DNA of 19,832 bases from CAYIBZ01 sp964361795 (GCA_964361795.1 CAYIBZ010000009.1:1-19832), one strand, 5' to 3'; shown: positions 5,048 to 12,283, counted from the first letter of the stretch. Made by a program: numbers and translations. Notes: generated from the sequence alone by a model not told the origin.

Positions 5048-5812
5048 ATGCCTAAATTAGAAACATCAAAATCATTTTTTTGGGCGGCAATCAATGTTTT
5101 ATTAGTAATCTTGGCGATCGGCTTGCTAGCCGGCGCTAAAGCGCTTTATAGATATAGCTCGTCTTTAAGTCCGGCCAGAGTGATAACAGTTTCCGCGGAA
5201 GGAAAAACGGTTGTGATTCCAGATATTGCTACAGTCAGTTTTTCAGTCATTTCGGAAGGCGCCAGTCCGGCCGCTATTCAAACCGAAAATACTGTTAAAA
5301 TCAATCAGGCCTTGGATTTCGTGAAAAGCCAGGGAATAGACAGCCAAGATATCAAAACGACCCAATACTCCCTTTCTCCAAAATATATTTATGATGAAAA
5401 GAAGAAAACTTCACATATCAGCGGGTATGAATTGCGGCAAAGCGTTCAATTGAAAATAAGAGACTTTACTAAAATATCTTCCATTTTGGGAAAACTGCCG
5501 GAATTGGGAGTAAATGAAATTGGGACGCTTCAATTTGAATTGGATGATCCGGATGACGCGCTATCTATGGCCAGAGAAGAGGCATTTCTTAAGGCGAGAA
5601 CAAAAGCAGAGTTAATGGCTGATCAAAATGGGGTCCGCGTTAAACGTGTAGTGAATTTTTATGAAACTCCTATTTATTATCCTTTTTCTCTGCGCGGGAT
5701 CAAAGAAGGAGGTTTTGGCGGGGATCTTGGAGGACCGCTTCCAACTCCAACAATTGAGCCGGGAAGCCAAGAGCTGACCGTTAATGTATCGGTAACCTAC
5801 GAAATAAAATAA
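5048..5812 (+). CDS. SIMPL-domain (DUF541) protein, membrane-anchored
   Basis: A hydrophobic segment at residues about 11-32 (WAAINVLLVILAIGLLAGAK) makes a signal anchor. The remainder is the SIMPL domain: VITVSAEGKTVVIPDIATVSFSV (first strand pair), SQDIKTTQYSLSPKY, ISGYELRQSVQLKIRDF, a helix with AREEAFLKARTKAELMA, and the C-terminal ELTVNVSVTYEIK. Members are secreted or periplasmic-type oligomeric proteins of poorly defined function (YggE, BP26). The start ATG lies in the loop position of the third, truncated hairpin repeat, preceded by CCGGG but no clear Shine-Dalgarno. It is the first gene of a plus-strand run of membrane proteins. Confidence 0.9.
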   Translation: MPKLETSKSFFWAAINVLLVILAIGLLAGAKALYRYSSSLSPARVITVSAEGKTVVIPDIATVSFSVISEGASPAAIQTENTVKINQALDFVKSQGIDSQDIKTTQYSLSPKYIYDEKKKTSHISGYELRQSVQLKIRDFTKISSILGKLPELGVNEIGTLQFELDDPDDALSMAREEAFLKARTKAELMADQNGVRVKRVVNFYETPIYYPFSLRGIKEGGFGGDLGGPLPTPTIEPGSQELTVNVSVTYEIK

Positions 5813-5822
5813 TCCTGGTTTT

Positions 5823-6452
5823 ATGACAGTTGCCAGCCGAAAGGATTTTTATGTTGTTTCCATAATTGGCGCCGCGTTTGGACTGTTGCTGATTCCGATT
5901 TTAGAGAACATCAAACCGGAATTTTGGAGTCTTAATATAATTAACGCGCTGTTATTAGTTGTTGGTTTTTTTATCTTCGCTAATTTTGCTTTGACGATTG
6001 GGGGCTGGCTTGGCCAGAGAATGCCGATAATTTGGCAATTTGTTAAATACGCGGCTGTCGGATCGTTAAACGCTCTTTTAGACATTGGGATTCTTAATCT
6101 TTTAAGCGTGATTTTTAAGATTTATTCGGGGGTTTTATTGGCAATTTTTAATTCCATATCAATCGCTATCGCTATCACAAACAGCTATCTTTTGAATCGG
6201 TTTTGGTCTTTTTCCGCGCCGGGAAAAACCCAGAAACCCTTGATTGATAAAAGAGAATTTTTTAGATTTATTATTGTGAGCGGCATTACTATTATTTTTA
6301 ATACAGCTGGAGTTTATACGCTAACTACATTGATAGGGGCTCCTAAAGGCGTCAGCGAACCGCTATGGGAAAATATTTCCAAGCTCTCTGTAGCGCCAAT
6401 TACAATCGCGATAAACTTTTTGGGTTATAAATTCTTTGTATTTAAACCATGA
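5823..6452 (+). CDS. GtrA-family membrane protein
   Basis: Residues about 70-209 match the GtrA pattern: FVKYAAVGSLNALLDIGILN, then NSYLLNRFWSF, FFRFIIVSGIT and the C-terminal NFLGYKFFVF, with four membrane helices. Two extra helices precede it (about 11-28 and 38-60). GtrA proteins are linked to flipping or handling of polyprenyl-phosphate sugars for surface glycans. It begins 10 nt after the SIMPL gene and overlaps the next start (ATGA), so these genes are probably co-translated. Confidence 0.88.
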   Translation: MTVASRKDFYVVSIIGAAFGLLLIPILENIKPEFWSLNIINALLLVVGFFIFANFALTIGGWLGQRMPIIWQFVKYAAVGSLNALLDIGILNLLSVIFKIYSGVLLAIFNSISIAIAITNSYLLNRFWSFSAPGKTQKPLIDKREFFRFIIVSGITIIFNTAGVYTLTTLIGAPKGVSEPLWENISKLSVAPITIAINFLGYKFFVFKP

Positions 6453-6814
6453 GAAAATTTTATTTGGCAATTTGGCTGCTGCGAATAGGTTTGGCGTTTT
6501 CCTTTTTTTACGCTGCAATAGATGGATTCGTAAATCCAGAAAATTGGATAGGGTGGCTGCCAGAATTTATAAGAACTGAAGGCGTTTTAGTTTTGTTTGA
6601 AATTATTGAATTAATTGCGGGGTTTTGGCTGTTGTCCGGCTATTTGCAATTTTGGTCCGGAATCATAAGCGGTTTAATGATGGCCGGAATTGTAGTTTTT
6701 AATCTGGGAGCGATGCTGGTTGTATTTCGCGACGTGGGTTTGGCTTTATCCGCTTTCGCGTTAGCCGCATTATCAAAGCATGACGAACGCGAAAGAAATA
6801 AAGAAACATCTTAA
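6449..6814 (+). CDS. DoxX-like small membrane protein
   Basis: A 121-aa protein with four predicted membrane helices. The opening LRIGLAFSFFYAAIDGFVNP, the WIGWLPEFI loop and a central EIIELIAGFWLLSG helix resemble the DoxX/DoxD-like family, whose members vary in role. It overlaps GtrA by four bases and the next gene by 35 bases. The charged C-terminus (KHDERERNKETS) lies in that overlap. Confidence 0.7.
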   Translation: MRKFYLAIWLLRIGLAFSFFYAAIDGFVNPENWIGWLPEFIRTEGVLVLFEIIELIAGFWLLSGYLQFWSGIISGLMMAGIVVFNLGAMLVVFRDVGLALSAFALAALSKHDERERNKETS

Positions 6815-7340
6815 GAGAAATTTGCTGATTTTGGCAGTCAGCGTCGCGGCAGCTATTTTTCTGGCCGGAAGCGGGTTTTTTGAAAAAGTTTTAATTTTTT
6901 CGCAAACCACAATTATCTTAGGAAGCTTTGTTGCCGGATTTTTTTACACTTCCGTGATAACGATCGGGCCGGCAATGGTGGCTATCGGCACTTTGGCTCA
7001 GCACAACTCCATTTGGATTATCGCGCTGGCGGGAGCGATTGGTTCGGTTTTAGGAGATTTCATTATTTTTAAATTTGTTCGCGATACGATTAGCGATGAT
7101 TTTTTGTCGTTGTTTGGCCAGCCGCGCGTTAGGAGAGTAGTTCATTTATTGCATTTGGAAGTTTTTAGGTTTTTGACTCCTTTTATCGGAGCGTTAATTG
7201 TTGCTTCTCCTTTGCCGGATGAACTTGGGTTGGCAATGATGGGGATAGCGAAGATTAAAAATTCCGTTTTTCTTCTATTCTCTTTTGCAGCCAACTTTAT
7301 TGGAATTTTAGCCGTGTCTTTAGTCGGCCAAAGCTTCTAA
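6780..7340 (+). CDS. SNARE/VTT-like (DedA-type) membrane protein
   Basis: A 186-aa protein with about five hydrophobic segments and the short re-entrant stretches IGPAMVAIGTLAQ and ASPLPDELGLAMMGI. In the VTT/DedA family the two half-hairpins with G/P-rich turns carry lipid transport activity. The sequence is short and lacks an obvious classical DedA signature, so the family call is tentative. The start at 6780 overlaps the DoxX-like gene by 35 bases. An in-frame start further in would cut into the first helix. Confidence 0.6.
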   Translation: MTNAKEIKKHLKRNLLILAVSVAAAIFLAGSGFFEKVLIFSQTTIILGSFVAGFFYTSVITIGPAMVAIGTLAQHNSIWIIALAGAIGSVLGDFIIFKFVRDTISDDFLSLFGQPRVRRVVHLLHLEVFRFLTPFIGALIVASPLPDELGLAMMGIAKIKNSVFLLFSFAANFIGILAVSLVGQSF

Positions 7341-7345
7341 CTAGG

Positions 7346-7354
7346 TGTGGATAA
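7346..7354 (-). promoter_or_regulatory. Single DnaA-box-like site
   Basis: TGTGGATAA is the complement of the DnaA-box consensus TTATCCACA. It is alone, just upstream of the candidate small-RNA promoter, so any role would be regulatory rather than an origin. Confidence 0.35.
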
Positions 7355-7358
7355 CTCA

Positions 7359-7388
7359 TTGTTGTTTTACTAATGGGTTTGCTATACT
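7359..7388 (+). promoter_or_regulatory. Extended -10 promoter of a candidate small RNA
   Basis: TTGTTG (7359-7364), 18-bp spacer, TATACT (7383-7388) with the extended -10 TGC in front. The start is predicted near 7395. Confidence 0.6.
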
Positions 7389-7394
7389 TAATAG

Positions 7395-7497
7395 GTCAGT
7401 CAAAACGGATTTTTTTAATTTACGATTTTTGGCTTAGGCTAAAAATGGTCAGTTAGATTAATTCTCTGAAAAAAGACGCTGTGAGGGCGTCTTTTTT
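7395..7497 (+). ncRNA. Candidate small RNA of about 103 nt
   Basis: It is bounded by a good promoter and a strong intrinsic terminator with no convincing reading frame between. It contains an internal hairpin (ATTTTTGGC with GCTAAAAAT, one G-U). It does not show the SRP-RNA GGAAG/AGCA motif or tmRNA features, and no known family is recognised. It could also be a terminated leader for rmuC, though rmuC has its own promoter 360 nt further on. Confidence 0.45.
7469..7497 (+). terminator. Strong intrinsic terminator
   Basis: AAAAAAGACGC (7469-7479) pairs with GCGTCTTTTTT (7487-7497) around TGTGAGG. Confidence 0.88.
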
Positions 7498-7717
7498 GTT
7501 CCTGCTTTTTGATCGTTCTATTATAAAATCCCCCCCCCTGCTTTTCCCTCAACCCGCTACATCCCGCCCAGCGCGGGATTTCGCTTATCGCTCGCCGGGA
7601 TTGGGTTTTGATTCAGCAATTATATCAAAACCGCCAGGCCAATCCGCTCGCTTGGGTTTCGGAAAAGCAAAAAGGGGATTTCCCCAAGAGCCGCGCTGAA
7701 TTAAGCAAGCAGGAACA
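7497..7717. repeat. 221-bp inverted-repeat element (MITE-like or structured)
   Basis: Terminal inverted repeats TGTTCCTGCTT (7497-7507) and AAGCAGGAACA (7707-7717) are exact. Inside, TGCTTTTCC (about 7539-7547) preceded by AAATCCCC pairs with GGAAAAGCA followed by GGGGATTT (about 7660-7681), and further hairpins fill the centre (TCCCGC-CCA-GCGCGGGA; GGTTTTGAT with ATCAAAACC). No protein-coding frame is convincing. The left end abuts the small-RNA terminator. Confidence 0.6.
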
Positions 7718-7817
7718 CTTTTGTGGGGTTGTTAATTAAAAAAAAGAAAAAATTTCCAATGAAACAATTGACAAATCATTTGAAAATTAAAACATTGAAA
7801 CATTCAATGAAAATTAC

Positions 7818-7856
7818 CACCGCCGCAGCGGGGTCCCGCCGTGGGCGGGAAAAATT
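7818..7856. repeat. GC-rich palindromic repeat, intergenic copy
   Basis: CCACCGCC, GCGGGGTCCCGCC and GGGCGGGAAAAATT form nested stems. It is the intergenic relative of the segment inside tpiA (4325-4386). The stretch 7718-7817 before it is AT-rich with ATTGAAAA-type short repeats and holds no gene. Confidence 0.65.
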
Positions 7857-7882
7857 GTAAATTGATAATTGCGTTGGATAAT
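7855..7882 (+). promoter_or_regulatory. Probable rmuC promoter
   Basis: TTGTAA (7855-7860), 16-bp spacer, GATAAT (7877-7882). The predicted start near 7889 leaves a leader of about 8 nt before the GTG at 7897. Confidence 0.45.
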
Positions 7883-7896
7883 AGTACGCTAAATGT

Positions 7897-8940
7897 GTGG
7901 AAATATTAATTGTTATTATAGCGGCGATTTTCATTGTAGGCCTAACTGCCATTTTTTTGCTGTTGAAATTCCAACAGCAAAAAAAAGCTCCTGATCAGTC
8001 TTTGTTAATGCTGCAAAATCAGGTGAATGAAATCGCGCGGGTGATGGACGCGAAATTAGGGGAGTCAACTCGGTTGATGCAGCAGCAATTTGGGCATAGC
8101 GCGCAGATTATCCGCGATGTCACGGAAAAATTGGTGCGTCTAGACGAAACCAATAAACAGGTAGTGAATTTTGCTGACCAGCTGAAAAATCTTCAGGATA
8201 TTTTGAAAAATCCCAAACAGCGGGGAATTTTGGGGGAGTATTATTTGGAAACAGTTTTGAAAAATGTTTTGCCGCCCGGGTCCTATCAGATGCAGTACGC
8301 GTTTTCTGATGGCGTAATTGTGGACGCGGCGGTTTTCGTAGACAAGCGGGTGATTCCGATTGATTCCAAGTTTAGTTTGGAAAATTATAACCGAATCTTA
8401 GAGTCGCCCGCCGGATCGCCGGAAAGAAAAAAATACGAGACCGCGTTGGTAAATGACTTGAAAATTCGCATTGACGAAACCTCTAAGTACGTAAAACCGC
8501 ATGAGAACACGATGGATTTCGCTTTTATGTTCATTCCGTCGGAAGCGATTTACTATGACCTTTTGATTAACAAAGTCGGAGCGGTCGCCGATGATACCCG
8601 TAATCTGATTCATTACGCCGGGCAGAAAAAGGTCATCGTAGTATCGCCAACCTCATTTTTAGCTTACTTACAAACCGTTCTACAGGGTTTGCGCAACCAC
8701 AAAATTTCCGAGCAAGCGAAAGATATCATTAAACAAGTGGAAAATTTAGGACGGCACCTCGGCAGTTACGAAGATTATATGCAGAAACTTGGAAAGAATC
8801 TCGGCACCACCGTCAGTATGTACAACCACGCCTACAAAGAATTCGGGAAGATTGACAAGGATGTTTTGAAAATCAGCGGACAAGCTATTGGAGTGGAGCC
8901 GCAAGTACTTGAAGCGCCTGCGGTGGAGGAAGAAGCATAA
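7897..8940 (+). CDS. rmuC: DNA recombination protein RmuC homologue
   Basis: A 347-aa protein with an N-terminal membrane anchor (residues about 3-24, IVIIAAIFIVGLTAIFLLLK), a helical segment to about 100, then the RmuC core: NPKQRGILGEYYLETVLKNVLPPG, DGVIVDAAVFVDKRVIPIDSKFSLENY, FMFIPSEAIYYDLL and VVSPTSFLAYLQTVLQGLR. The core resembles a PD-(D/E)XK nuclease fold (E in GEYYLE, D in VDAAVF, DSK), and the family limits recombination at inverted repeats. The start codon is GTG without a visible Shine-Dalgarno. It is shorter than E. coli RmuC (475 aa), mainly in the coiled-coil part. It follows the 556-base non-coding gap and precedes a minus-strand gene. Confidence 0.93.
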   Translation: MEILIVIIAAIFIVGLTAIFLLLKFQQQKKAPDQSLLMLQNQVNEIARVMDAKLGESTRLMQQQFGHSAQIIRDVTEKLVRLDETNKQVVNFADQLKNLQDILKNPKQRGILGEYYLETVLKNVLPPGSYQMQYAFSDGVIVDAAVFVDKRVIPIDSKFSLENYNRILESPAGSPERKKYETALVNDLKIRIDETSKYVKPHENTMDFAFMFIPSEAIYYDLLINKVGAVADDTRNLIHYAGQKKVIVVSPTSFLAYLQTVLQGLRNHKISEQAKDIIKQVENLGRHLGSYEDYMQKLGKNLGTTVSMYNHAYKEFGKIDKDVLKISGQAIGVEPQVLEAPAVEEEA

Positions 8941-9035
8941 GAAATGTCGCGAGGATATTAGAAAAAGCAATAAATACAATTTGTCCGGAGGAATAGCGTT
9001 TTTTGCTTTACTGACAGTGAGAAAGGAAAATAAAA

Positions 9036-9053
9036 AGCACCATTACTGATGCT
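9036..9053 (-). terminator. Terminator of the small basic protein gene
   Basis: Minus strand AGCATC (9053-9048), loop AGTAAT, GGTGCT (9041-9036), then TTTTATTTT. It overlaps the stop codon by one base and supports the gene being real. Confidence 0.65.
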
Positions 9054-9268
9054 CATGAAATCCTAAAAGGTTTTTTGCCTTGTTTGCGAAGCTTAGAAGA
9101 TGGATAAAGCCATATTTGCCTGCCCTTTTTCTTTAGCGTCCAATACATACCTTTTATTTCTTTTCTCGCCTTTCTTAAATTTTTTAAAAATTCTGGGGCC
9201 TGTAGCAGAAGATCCATCTCGCGTTCAATAATTCGTTTATCATTTCTTTTGTTTTTCCGATTTGGCAT
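9053..9268 (-). CDS. Small basic hypothetical protein, 71 aa
   Basis: MPNRKNKRNDKR opens a strongly basic protein (over 30% Lys/Arg) with a helical middle (REMDLLLQAPEFLKNLRKARKEIKG) and a tail YWTLKKKGRQIWLYP. No family is recognised; its charge would allow nucleic-acid or ribosome binding (inference). Support comes from the signals around it: a TTGACT-18-TATACT promoter starting inside the next gene, GGGG seven bases before the ATG, and a terminator at the stop. It is isolated between two plus-strand genes, and its promoter overlaps the start of the divergent nucleotidyltransferase gene. Confidence 0.6.
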   Translation of the reverse strand: MPNRKNKRNDKRIIEREMDLLLQAPEFLKNLRKARKEIKGMYWTLKKKGRQIWLYPSSKLRKQGKKPFRIS

Positions 9269-9299
9269 TTTAACCCCGTTTCTTTAAAGAACTATAAAA

Positions 9300-9329
9300 A
9301 GTATATACACTTAAAGCTGGATGAGTCAA
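9300..9329 (-). promoter_or_regulatory. Promoter of the small basic protein gene
   Basis: Minus strand TTGACT (-35, 9324-9329), 18-bp spacer, TATACT (-10, 9300-9305). The -35 lies within the first codons of the divergent gene at 9321. Confidence 0.65.
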
Positions 9330-10010
9330 GAAATTTTGGAAAAACGTCAACAACAGGTTCTTTACGACGAAAAATGGAAGAAGTTTTTGCGGCGGACGTG
9401 GCTGTTTCGCTGGATTCCGTTTGTGGATTTCGCGCTTGCGGCCGGTTCTATGGCTACCGGCAATGTCAACGAAAACTCTGATTTTGATGTGATTGTTGGC
9501 GCGCGAATAGGGCGAATTTTTACCGCGCGGTTTTTCGCGGTTTTGTCTTTTGGATTATTGGGTTGGCGGCGGCGTAAATTGAGCCACAAAGAATTGGCGT
9601 CTGACCAAATATGTTTAAATCACTTTGTGACGGAAAGATCTTTTAAACTTTCGCCGCCCTATAATGATTACTGGGAAGCGCTATATAAAAATTTGGTGCC
9701 GGTTTTTGGGAGCCAAGAGAAAATTCACCAGTTTTGGCAGGCCAATGAACCTTGGCTGGGAGAAAAAATAAACTATAAAGACGATTTGAGGCATTTACAC
9801 AGAACCTCGGCTTGGAAGAAAAAGGCATATGAATGGTTATTATCTGGTTCGTTGGGCGATAAATTAGAATCTTGGCTAAAAAAAATCCAAGTGCGCCGCA
9901 TTGAAAAAAGTTTGAAAAAATTTCCGCCTGGATTTGAGCCACGAATCCGCTATGGCAACGATGAACTTGAATTTCATCCTGATACCGCGCGTACCTTGAA
10001 TTATTTGTAG
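9321..10010 (+). CDS. Nucleotidyltransferase-domain protein (Pol beta superfamily)
   Basis: Residues about 40-60 read ALAAGSMATGNVNENSDFDVIVG, the superfamily GS...(S)DxD signature with the two metal-binding Asp of SDFDVIV. The rest of the 229-aa protein is a helical C-terminal region (WEALYKNLVPVF, HQFWQANEPWLGEK, KKAYEWLLSGSLGDKLESWLKKIQ), unlike the short MNT antitoxin proteins. A third acidic residue is not obvious by eye. The substrate is unknown. It is first in a plus-strand cluster with the lipoprotein gene 39 nt downstream. AGCTGG before the ATG is a poor ribosome site. Confidence 0.75.
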   Translation: MSQEILEKRQQQVLYDEKWKKFLRRTWLFRWIPFVDFALAAGSMATGNVNENSDFDVIVGARIGRIFTARFFAVLSFGLLGWRRRKLSHKELASDQICLNHFVTERSFKLSPPYNDYWEALYKNLVPVFGSQEKIHQFWQANEPWLGEKINYKDDLRHLHRTSAWKKKAYEWLLSGSLGDKLESWLKKIQVRRIEKSLKKFPPGFEPRIRYGNDELEFHPDTARTLNYL

Positions 10011-10049
10011 AAATAGATTTAACTAGAGCCAGTATCGGAGGATTGAAAA

Positions 10050-11303
10050 TTGAACAAACGGATTATTCTTTGGATTCTGCTTTTCGCTGTTGGAGGATGC
10101 GGCGGCGCGCAAATGGGATCTGAACGAACCAACTCTCTGCTTGTCGCGGCTAACGGAATCATAATTACTCCGCCGGTCGGAATAGCGATGGGCGGCTACT
10201 TTGAGCCAGATAGAAAGGCAAGCGAAATTCACGATAACTTATACGCCCGCGGCCTTTTGATGGAATTTCCCAATGGCAAGCGATTGGCTTTTGTGTCAGT
10301 GGATTTAATTGGCCTGTTAAGTTACGACGTTAATTTGATAGCCAAAAAATTGAAGTACGATTGCGAGCTTTTTATCTTTTCCACTCATCAGCATTCCGGT
10401 CCGGATACAATTGGCATTTTTGGGTCCGGAGGGCGGGATGAGAAATACATGGAAAACCTTCGCGCCCGCATTGCGGAGTTGCTGGTAATTTTATCCGATG
10501 AATTAAAGCCGGCTAAGATGTATCACGGGGTTGTCTACGGGCGCGGATTTTCCAGGAATTGGCGAGTCCCCGAAGAAGTTGATTCTGCCATTGATGTTTT
10601 ATCGTTTCATAACAACGCGGGTTTCATTGCCACTCTGGTCAATTTCGGCTGTCATCCGGAAGCCCTAGGCCGCCAGAATAAAGCTATCACGGCAGATTTT
10701 CCCGGATATTTAGTTAACGAAATAGAATCGCGGCTTGGCGGCAGAGCTTTATTTGCCAATGGCGCGCTGGGAGCGATGGTTTCCATTAACGCGGATAATT
10801 TCAAAAATAAAGACAAAGGATTTGAATTAGCCAAAGAAGTTGGATCCGCGATTGCTGAACAGGCGGTAAAATGCGTTTTAACCAATTCTCGGCCCGTCAG
10901 TACCGAAAATTTTTCCGTTCAACGTAAACGGATCGCGATTAAATTAGAAAACGATTCGTTTCGGAGCGCTATCTTATCTGGAACCGCGCCATTTAGCGAG
11001 GAAAATTTTGACGGAGACAATGTTATTACGGAAGTTGGAGCAGTAACTATTGGAAACCTAAAAATTGTCATGATCCCCGGTGAAATTACTCCGGGTTTGG
11101 GAAAACAGATAAAATTTTCCGCCAATTTTAATTCTCCGCTTTGGCACGCTATGCTCATCGGCCTGGCTAACGATGAAATCGGATATATCCTGCCTATTCA
11201 AGATTTTGACTTGCCGTTGTATAATTATGATCGCAGTGTTTCAGTTGGGAGGCAGGCTGATCCAATGATCCGCCAGACTCTAGAAAAGATGCTGGGCAGG
11301 TAG
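10050..11303 (+). CDS. Neutral/alkaline ceramidase-like lipoprotein
   Basis: The TTG start at 10050 has GGAGG eight bases upstream and gives a lipoprotein signal: MNKRIILWILLFAVGGC with lipobox VGGC (Cys 17). The mature 400-aa part resembles the catalytic domain of neutral/alkaline non-lysosomal ceramidases: ITPPVGIAMGGY, an early strand with LAFVSVDLIGL, STHQHSGPDTIG (Zn-type HxH-SGP), NFGCHPEALG (second His motif) and a late EITPGLG. The usual C-terminal immunoglobulin-like domain is absent, as in many bacterial stand-alone members. These enzymes cleave the amide of ceramides. The real substrate in this organism is unknown and could be another surface or environmental amide. It overlaps nothing; the next gene begins two bases after its stop. 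Confidence 0.85.
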   Translation: MNKRIILWILLFAVGGCGGAQMGSERTNSLLVAANGIIITPPVGIAMGGYFEPDRKASEIHDNLYARGLLMEFPNGKRLAFVSVDLIGLLSYDVNLIAKKLKYDCELFIFSTHQHSGPDTIGIFGSGGRDEKYMENLRARIAELLVILSDELKPAKMYHGVVYGRGFSRNWRVPEEVDSAIDVLSFHNNAGFIATLVNFGCHPEALGRQNKAITADFPGYLVNEIESRLGGRALFANGALGAMVSINADNFKNKDKGFELAKEVGSAIAEQAVKCVLTNSRPVSTENFSVQRKRIAIKLENDSFRSAILSGTAPFSEENFDGDNVITEVGAVTIGNLKIVMIPGEITPGLGKQIKFSANFNSPLWHAMLIGLANDEIGYILPIQDFDLPLYNYDRSVSVGRQADPMIRQTLEKMLGR

Positions 11304-11305
11304 CG

Positions 11306-11686
11306 GTGAACTCTGAAAATTTAGGTCCGGAAGCGGAAAAGGCCGTGGAGGAGGCAGTTCAAGAATTGATAAAAGAAAATTCGCTTTTCATTGGTTACAT
11401 CAAAGCCGAATTCAGCGATCGTTTGGACAATGAAGGAATTGATATTATGGTATTTGTTATTGGCGGATTCGTCTTGCCGATTCAAGTTCGTTCTACGATG
11501 AGGCGCATTCACCGCTTTCGGAAAATTCACCCCCTTGTCCGTTTTGTTCTTTTTATCAAAAAACCCGGCTTAACCGATCCAAATTCAGCAAAATACAGGC
11601 GCACTTTGGACTATATTAAAAGAAAAATTACCCGGTTTGCCGAACGCGCGGTGAAAGGGTATCTGGATATTGATGGCCAGTCTTAG
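11306..11686 (+). CDS. Hypothetical protein, possible PD-(D/E)XK fold, 126 aa
   Basis: GTG start two bases after the lipoprotein stop, so the two are probably coupled. A helix with several Glu (EAEKAVEEAVQELIKE) is followed by DNEGIDIMVFVIGGFVLPIQVRST, which has the spacing of the (D/E)...GxD...(E/Q)xK motif of PD-(D/E)XK nucleases, with Gln and Arg in the last motif (QVR). It then has a basic segment MRRIHRFRKIHP and strand FVLFIKK. The fold call is tentative. No signal or membrane segment. Confidence 0.6.
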   Translation: MNSENLGPEAEKAVEEAVQELIKENSLFIGYIKAEFSDRLDNEGIDIMVFVIGGFVLPIQVRSTMRRIHRFRKIHPLVRFVLFIKKPGLTDPNSAKYRRTLDYIKRKITRFAERAVKGYLDIDGQS

Positions 11687-11738
11687 GACCGGCTATTTTT
11701 AATTTGCCGCCACGATCAAAGGGTATCGGCTATTGCAT

Positions 11739-11766
11739 TTGACAGAAACCAAATTGCAGTTATAAT
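11739..11766 (+). promoter_or_regulatory. groS promoter (sigma-70 consensus)
   Basis: TTGACA (11739-11744), 16-bp spacer, TATAAT (11761-11766), both perfect. The start is near 11773, giving a leader of about 13 nt. No CIRCE (TTAGCACTC-N9-GAGTGCTAA) operator is visible. Confidence 0.85.
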
Positions 11767-11785
11767 AGTATATCAATAAGAAGCC

Positions 11786-12079
11786 ATGAAGAATCTTAAA
11801 CCATTATCAAATAGAGTATTTATAGAGCCCTTAACGGAGGACAAAAGGACAAAATCCGGGATTGTTTTACCGGAGACCGCGGAAAAGGAAAAGCCGGTGC
11901 TTGGAAGAGTAGCGGCTGTTGGCCCAGGAAAACTGAACGAGAAAGGCGAGCGAGTCCCGATGCAAGTTGCCGTTGGAAATAAAGTTTTGTTTAAGAAATA
12001 CGGTCCAGATGAAATTGAGGTTGATGGCAAAAAATATTTGGTCGGAGACGAAGATGATATATTAGCAATCATAGAATGA
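11786..12079 (+). CDS. groS: Co-chaperonin GroES
   Basis: A 97-aa protein of normal length, with LSNRVFIEPL at the start, the mobile loop EDKRTKSGIVLPETAEKEKP that docks on GroEL, AVGPGKLNEKGERVPM, and the closing YLVGDEDDILAIIE. It forms the heptameric lid of the GroEL chamber. It has a strong sigma-70-type promoter immediately upstream and only a weak AAGAAG ribosome site. It is separated from groL by 201 nt containing a second promoter. Confidence 0.96.
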   Translation: MKNLKPLSNRVFIEPLTEDKRTKSGIVLPETAEKEKPVLGRVAAVGPGKLNEKGERVPMQVAVGNKVLFKKYGPDEIEVDGKKYLVGDEDDILAIIE

Positions 12080-12179
12080 TAGGTATGGCTCCCCACGCAT
12101 ATTTTGCGAGCGATTCTATAGCGGCCCGCTTCGCTCGTCGTAAGGATGCGCCTATTCAGCACCCGCGGGCCGTGAAAAC

Positions 12180-12207
12180 TTTACAAGGTCAAATATAAAA
12201 CTATAAT
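12180..12207 (+). promoter_or_regulatory. Separate groL promoter
   Basis: TTTACA (12180-12185), 16-bp spacer, TATAAT (12202-12207). The start is near 12214, so groL can be expressed without groS with a 5' leader of about 67 nt that contains two hairpins. Confidence 0.7.
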
Positions 12208-12230
12208 TATCGAGTGAACGAAGGCAAAAT

Positions 12231-12283
12231 ATGAGCGGGATGCTCATGTTTTCAGCCAATCGCTTCGCTCTTGGGAAAACATG
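12231..12283 (+). promoter_or_regulatory. Hairpins covering the groL start codon (possible RNA thermosensor)
   Basis: CATGTTTTC (12245-12253) pairs perfectly with GAAAACATG (12275-12283), continued by CCAA (12256-12259) with TTGG (12271-12274), loop TCGCTTCGCTC. The groL ATG (12281-12283) is inside the 3' arm. A second hairpin, ATGAGC (12231-12236) with GCTCAT (12242-12247), shares CAT with it, so the two compete at three bases. Confidence 0.6.

Noticed and set aside
7346..7354. Replication origin
   Set aside because: A single DnaA-box match with no cluster, no dnaA or dnaN and no AT-rich unwinding element beside it.
7481..7699. Open frame of 72 codons on the plus strand
   Set aside because: It lies inside the 221-bp inverted-repeat element and the terminator; composition follows the palindromes and there is no ribosome site.
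11690..11785. CIRCE/HrcA control of groS
   Set aside because: No TTAGCACTC-N9-GAGTGCTAA or close variant is present; only a consensus sigma-70-type promoter.
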